Positions 33,218 through 34,841 of a DNA stretch of 34,841 nt are shown one piece after another. The stretch is from assembly GCA_027491165.1 (NCBI GenBank), contig JAIXWS010000069.1, positions 1-34,841 on the forward strand, written 5' to 3'. A program made the position numbers and the translations under genes. The first letter of the stretch is position 1, and the number at the start of each line of letters is the position of its first letter. Under the pieces are notes generated by a model that was given only the letters and a program-made list of their open reading frames with translations, did not search any database and had not been told where the DNA came from. Source of the DNA: Sphingobacteriales bacterium. Its GTDB lineage: Bacteria; Bacteroidota; Bacteroidia; Chitinophagales; Chitinophagaceae.

Positions 33218-33225
33218 GATAACCT

Positions 33226-34841
33226 ATGAACAATTACGAGAATTTAGTAGAGCAATTAGATGCCTTTGTGCGCAAATATTACGCCAACCAATTGTTGCGT
33301 GGTACATTGGTATTGCTCATTGCGCTGCTTGCTTATGGTTTATTGCTGAGCATTGGTGAATATTTTTTGTATTTGCCCGTATGGGTAAAGCTGCCTCTTG
33401 TGCTGGCTTTTGTTGTGTTGAGTCTTGCTGCATTTGTGTTTTGGATTGTGATACCCTTATCCAAAATGGCAAAGTTGGGTAAGATTATTAGCCATGAACA
33501 AGCGGCAGATCTTATTGGGAAACATTTTCCCGAAGTGAGTGATCAATTGCTCAATATTTTACAGCTCAAACAGCAGGAAAGCACTGCCGCAAGTAAGCAA
33601 TTAATCGAAGCGAGCATTGGTCAAAAAATCAACAAAATATCCGTTGTGCCTATTGCACAGGCGATAGATTTTGCGAAGAATAAAAAGTACTTGCCTTATT
33701 TGTTACCCTTGCTTTTAGTGGGTATGTTTATTTTACTGGCTGCACCTAATGTATTTCGAGATGCATCAACTCGATTATTACACCCCACCCAAGAATTTGT
33801 AAAGCCTGCACCTTTTCAGTTTAATATCTTGACACAGCCCTTATCTGTTGTGCGCAATGCAGATTATACGTTAAAGCTTTCCATGAGTGGAAAAGCTTTG
33901 CCGGCCAATGTTTCCCTGCTTATTGATGACGAAGAAATACCAATGCAGGCTACTGCAAATCATTGTTTCGAATATGTTTTTAAGAATTGTACCCAAGAAG
34001 TATCATTTCGGTTTTATGCCGCAGGCTTCAAATCAGTACAATACCATTTGAAAGTATTGCAAAGGCCCTTGCTCAAGGGTTTGAAAGTCGATCTTGCTTA
34101 CCCTACCTATACTGGTCGAAAAAATGAAGTTAAAAATGGCGTAAGTGATATCATTGTACCCCAAGGTACCCGTATAGATTGGACTTTAGCCACACAATAT
34201 GCCGATCATGTTTGGTTTCAATTGGGTGATGGACAAGCCATTCCTTTGCAAGCAAAAGATGATGCTTTTACATTTAATTATCGCTTTTTAAACGATACTA
34301 ACTATAGCCTCATTTTGCAAAATAAAGAGAGTAAGGTAGTGGAACGCTTGAGCTATCGGGTGCAAGTTATCCCAGACCAATTTCCTGTTTTGCAGCTGCA
34401 AGAATTCAAAGATACCCTGAGTGGCACTCAAATTGTCTTGAATGGCACTGCTGGTGACGATTATGGCCTATCTCGTGTGTTGTTTCAATATCAAATTTTA
34501 GACGCTTCTAATAAAATAATAGGCTCAAAATCTATTCCCATAAGGGTTTCGGGTACTACAGTCTCTAGCTTTCAATATTATTTTGACATCGCCTCCATTG
34601 CCTTACAAGCAGGCGAACAGCTTAATTATTATGTAGAGGCTTGGGATAATGATGGCGTGAATGGTAGTAAATCTTCTCGTAGCGAAATGATGAGTTACCG
34701 TGCTTTTGACGATAAACAAATTGACTCTGCTATTAACAAAAGTGCCCAACAAATCAATTCGGGATTGAGCAATAGTGCCCAGCAAAATGAGCAATTGCAA
34801 GAAGAAATGCAAAGCCTCCAAAGTAAAATGTTGCAAAGTGA
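33226..34841 (+). CDS. DUF4175-type membrane protein, 3' end missing
   Basis: An open frame of 538 codons from the ATG at 33226 to the end of the window with no stop; the C-terminal part is outside. Three hydrophobic helices occur at about 27-42, 54-76 and 153-172. Between helices 2 and 3 is a cytosolic-type segment (HEQAADLIGKHFPEVSDQLLNILQL). After helix 3 come ~330 residues of beta-rich, Ig-like extracytoplasmic sequence (GLKVDLAYPTYTGRKNE, LNGTAGDDYGLSRVLFQYQI, GEQLNYYVEAWDNDG). From about 505 a Gln/Ser/Glu-rich coiled coil begins. This matches the long Bacteroidota DUF4175 proteins (usually ~1000 residues or more). Function is unknown; the layout suggests an envelope scaffold. Confidence 0.85.
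   Translation, partial: MNNYENLVEQLDAFVRKYYANQLLRGTLVLLIALLAYGLLLSIGEYFLYLPVWVKLPLVLAFVVLSLAAFVFWIVIPLSKMAKLGKIISHEQAADLIGKHFPEVSDQLLNILQLKQQESTAASKQLIEASIGQKINKISVVPIAQAIDFAKNKKYLPYLLPLLLVGMFILLAAPNVFRDASTRLLHPTQEFVKPAPFQFNILTQPLSVVRNADYTLKLSMSGKALPANVSLLIDDEEIPMQATANHCFEYVFKNCTQEVSFRFYAAGFKSVQYHLKVLQRPLLKGLKVDLAYPTYTGRKNEVKNGVSDIIVPQGTRIDWTLATQYADHVWFQLGDGQAIPLQAKDDAFTFNYRFLNDTNYSLILQNKESKVVERLSYRVQVIPDQFPVLQLQEFKDTLSGTQIVLNGTAGDDYGLSRVLFQYQILDASNKIIGSKSIPIRVSGTTVSSFQYYFDIASIALQAGEQLNYYVEAWDNDGVNGSKSSRSEMMSYRAFDDKQIDSAINKSAQQINSGLSNSAQQNEQLQEEMQSLQSKMLQS

Noticed and set aside
1-34841. Mobile element, prophage, defence or biosynthetic cluster
   Set aside because: No transposase, integrase, phage, toxin, nuclease-effector, NRPS/PKS or CRISPR sequence was recognised; nearly every long frame fits a core-genome family.

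Overview
The window comes from the chromosome of an aerobic member of the Bacteroidota, probably of the Chitinophagia/Sphingobacteriia type. The evidence is: eleven exact matches to the Bacteroidota promoter -7 element TAnnTTTG just upstream of genes; Shine-Dalgarno sites absent or poor; the family set (DUF2723 O-mannosyltransferase-like protein, DUF4175 protein, Bacteroidota-type lipoproteins, a probable type IX secretion C-terminal domain, an LDH-like malate dehydrogenase, GlnRS); and AT-rich intergenic DNA. There are 28 protein genes, two of them cut by the window edges. I see no tRNA, rRNA, CRISPR array, transposase, phage gene or recognisable defence system. Most of it is conserved core genome.

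Layout. 1-3093 (+): end of a LysM wall protein with a 4 x 60-bp tandem repeat, glnS, and a small lipoprotein. 3104-9154 (-): an arginase/rlmH pair, sucA with its own terminator, and a large multi-spanning GT-C-like membrane protein. 9264-16999 (+): a hotdog thioesterase, kbl, a 420-base intergenic stretch with a degenerate repeat-like element, a glutathione peroxidase, then the haem cluster hemA-hemC-hemD-hemE-hemF. 17026-19710 (-): a TraB/GumN protein paired with a ZIP metal transporter, then mdh. 20273-29072 (+, with one small - membrane gene): recA, a lipoprotein M1 aminopeptidase, a DUF2723 protein and a DbpA-like helicase. 29164-34841: an amino-acid permease (-), a secreted repeat protein with a T9SS-like end (+), lipB (-), yajQ (+) and the first half of a DUF4175 protein (+).

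How the genes fit together. The haem cluster runs from glutamyl-tRNA through hydroxymethylbilane and uroporphyrinogen III to protoporphyrinogen IX by an O2-dependent step; hemB, hemL, the protoporphyrinogen oxidase and the ferrochelatase are not here. sucA and mdh are TCA-cycle genes, and lipB makes the lipoyl group needed by the E2 partner of SucA. Arginase, Kbl and the APC permease concern amino-acid use. glnS, rlmH and the helicase serve translation and ribosomes. Several products (LysM protein, lipoproteins, M1 peptidase, DUF2723, T9SS-like protein) belong to the cell envelope.

The more interesting points are: at least one promoter placed so close to its start codon that the mRNA should be leaderless; the ZIP-TraB/GumN operon; two repeat-bearing exported proteins; a 100-bp element with inverted ends between kbl and the peroxidase; and a DEFD-type helicase. 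I found no convincing sign of a wholly new multi-gene system. All family names come from motif recognition by eye, not from a database search.
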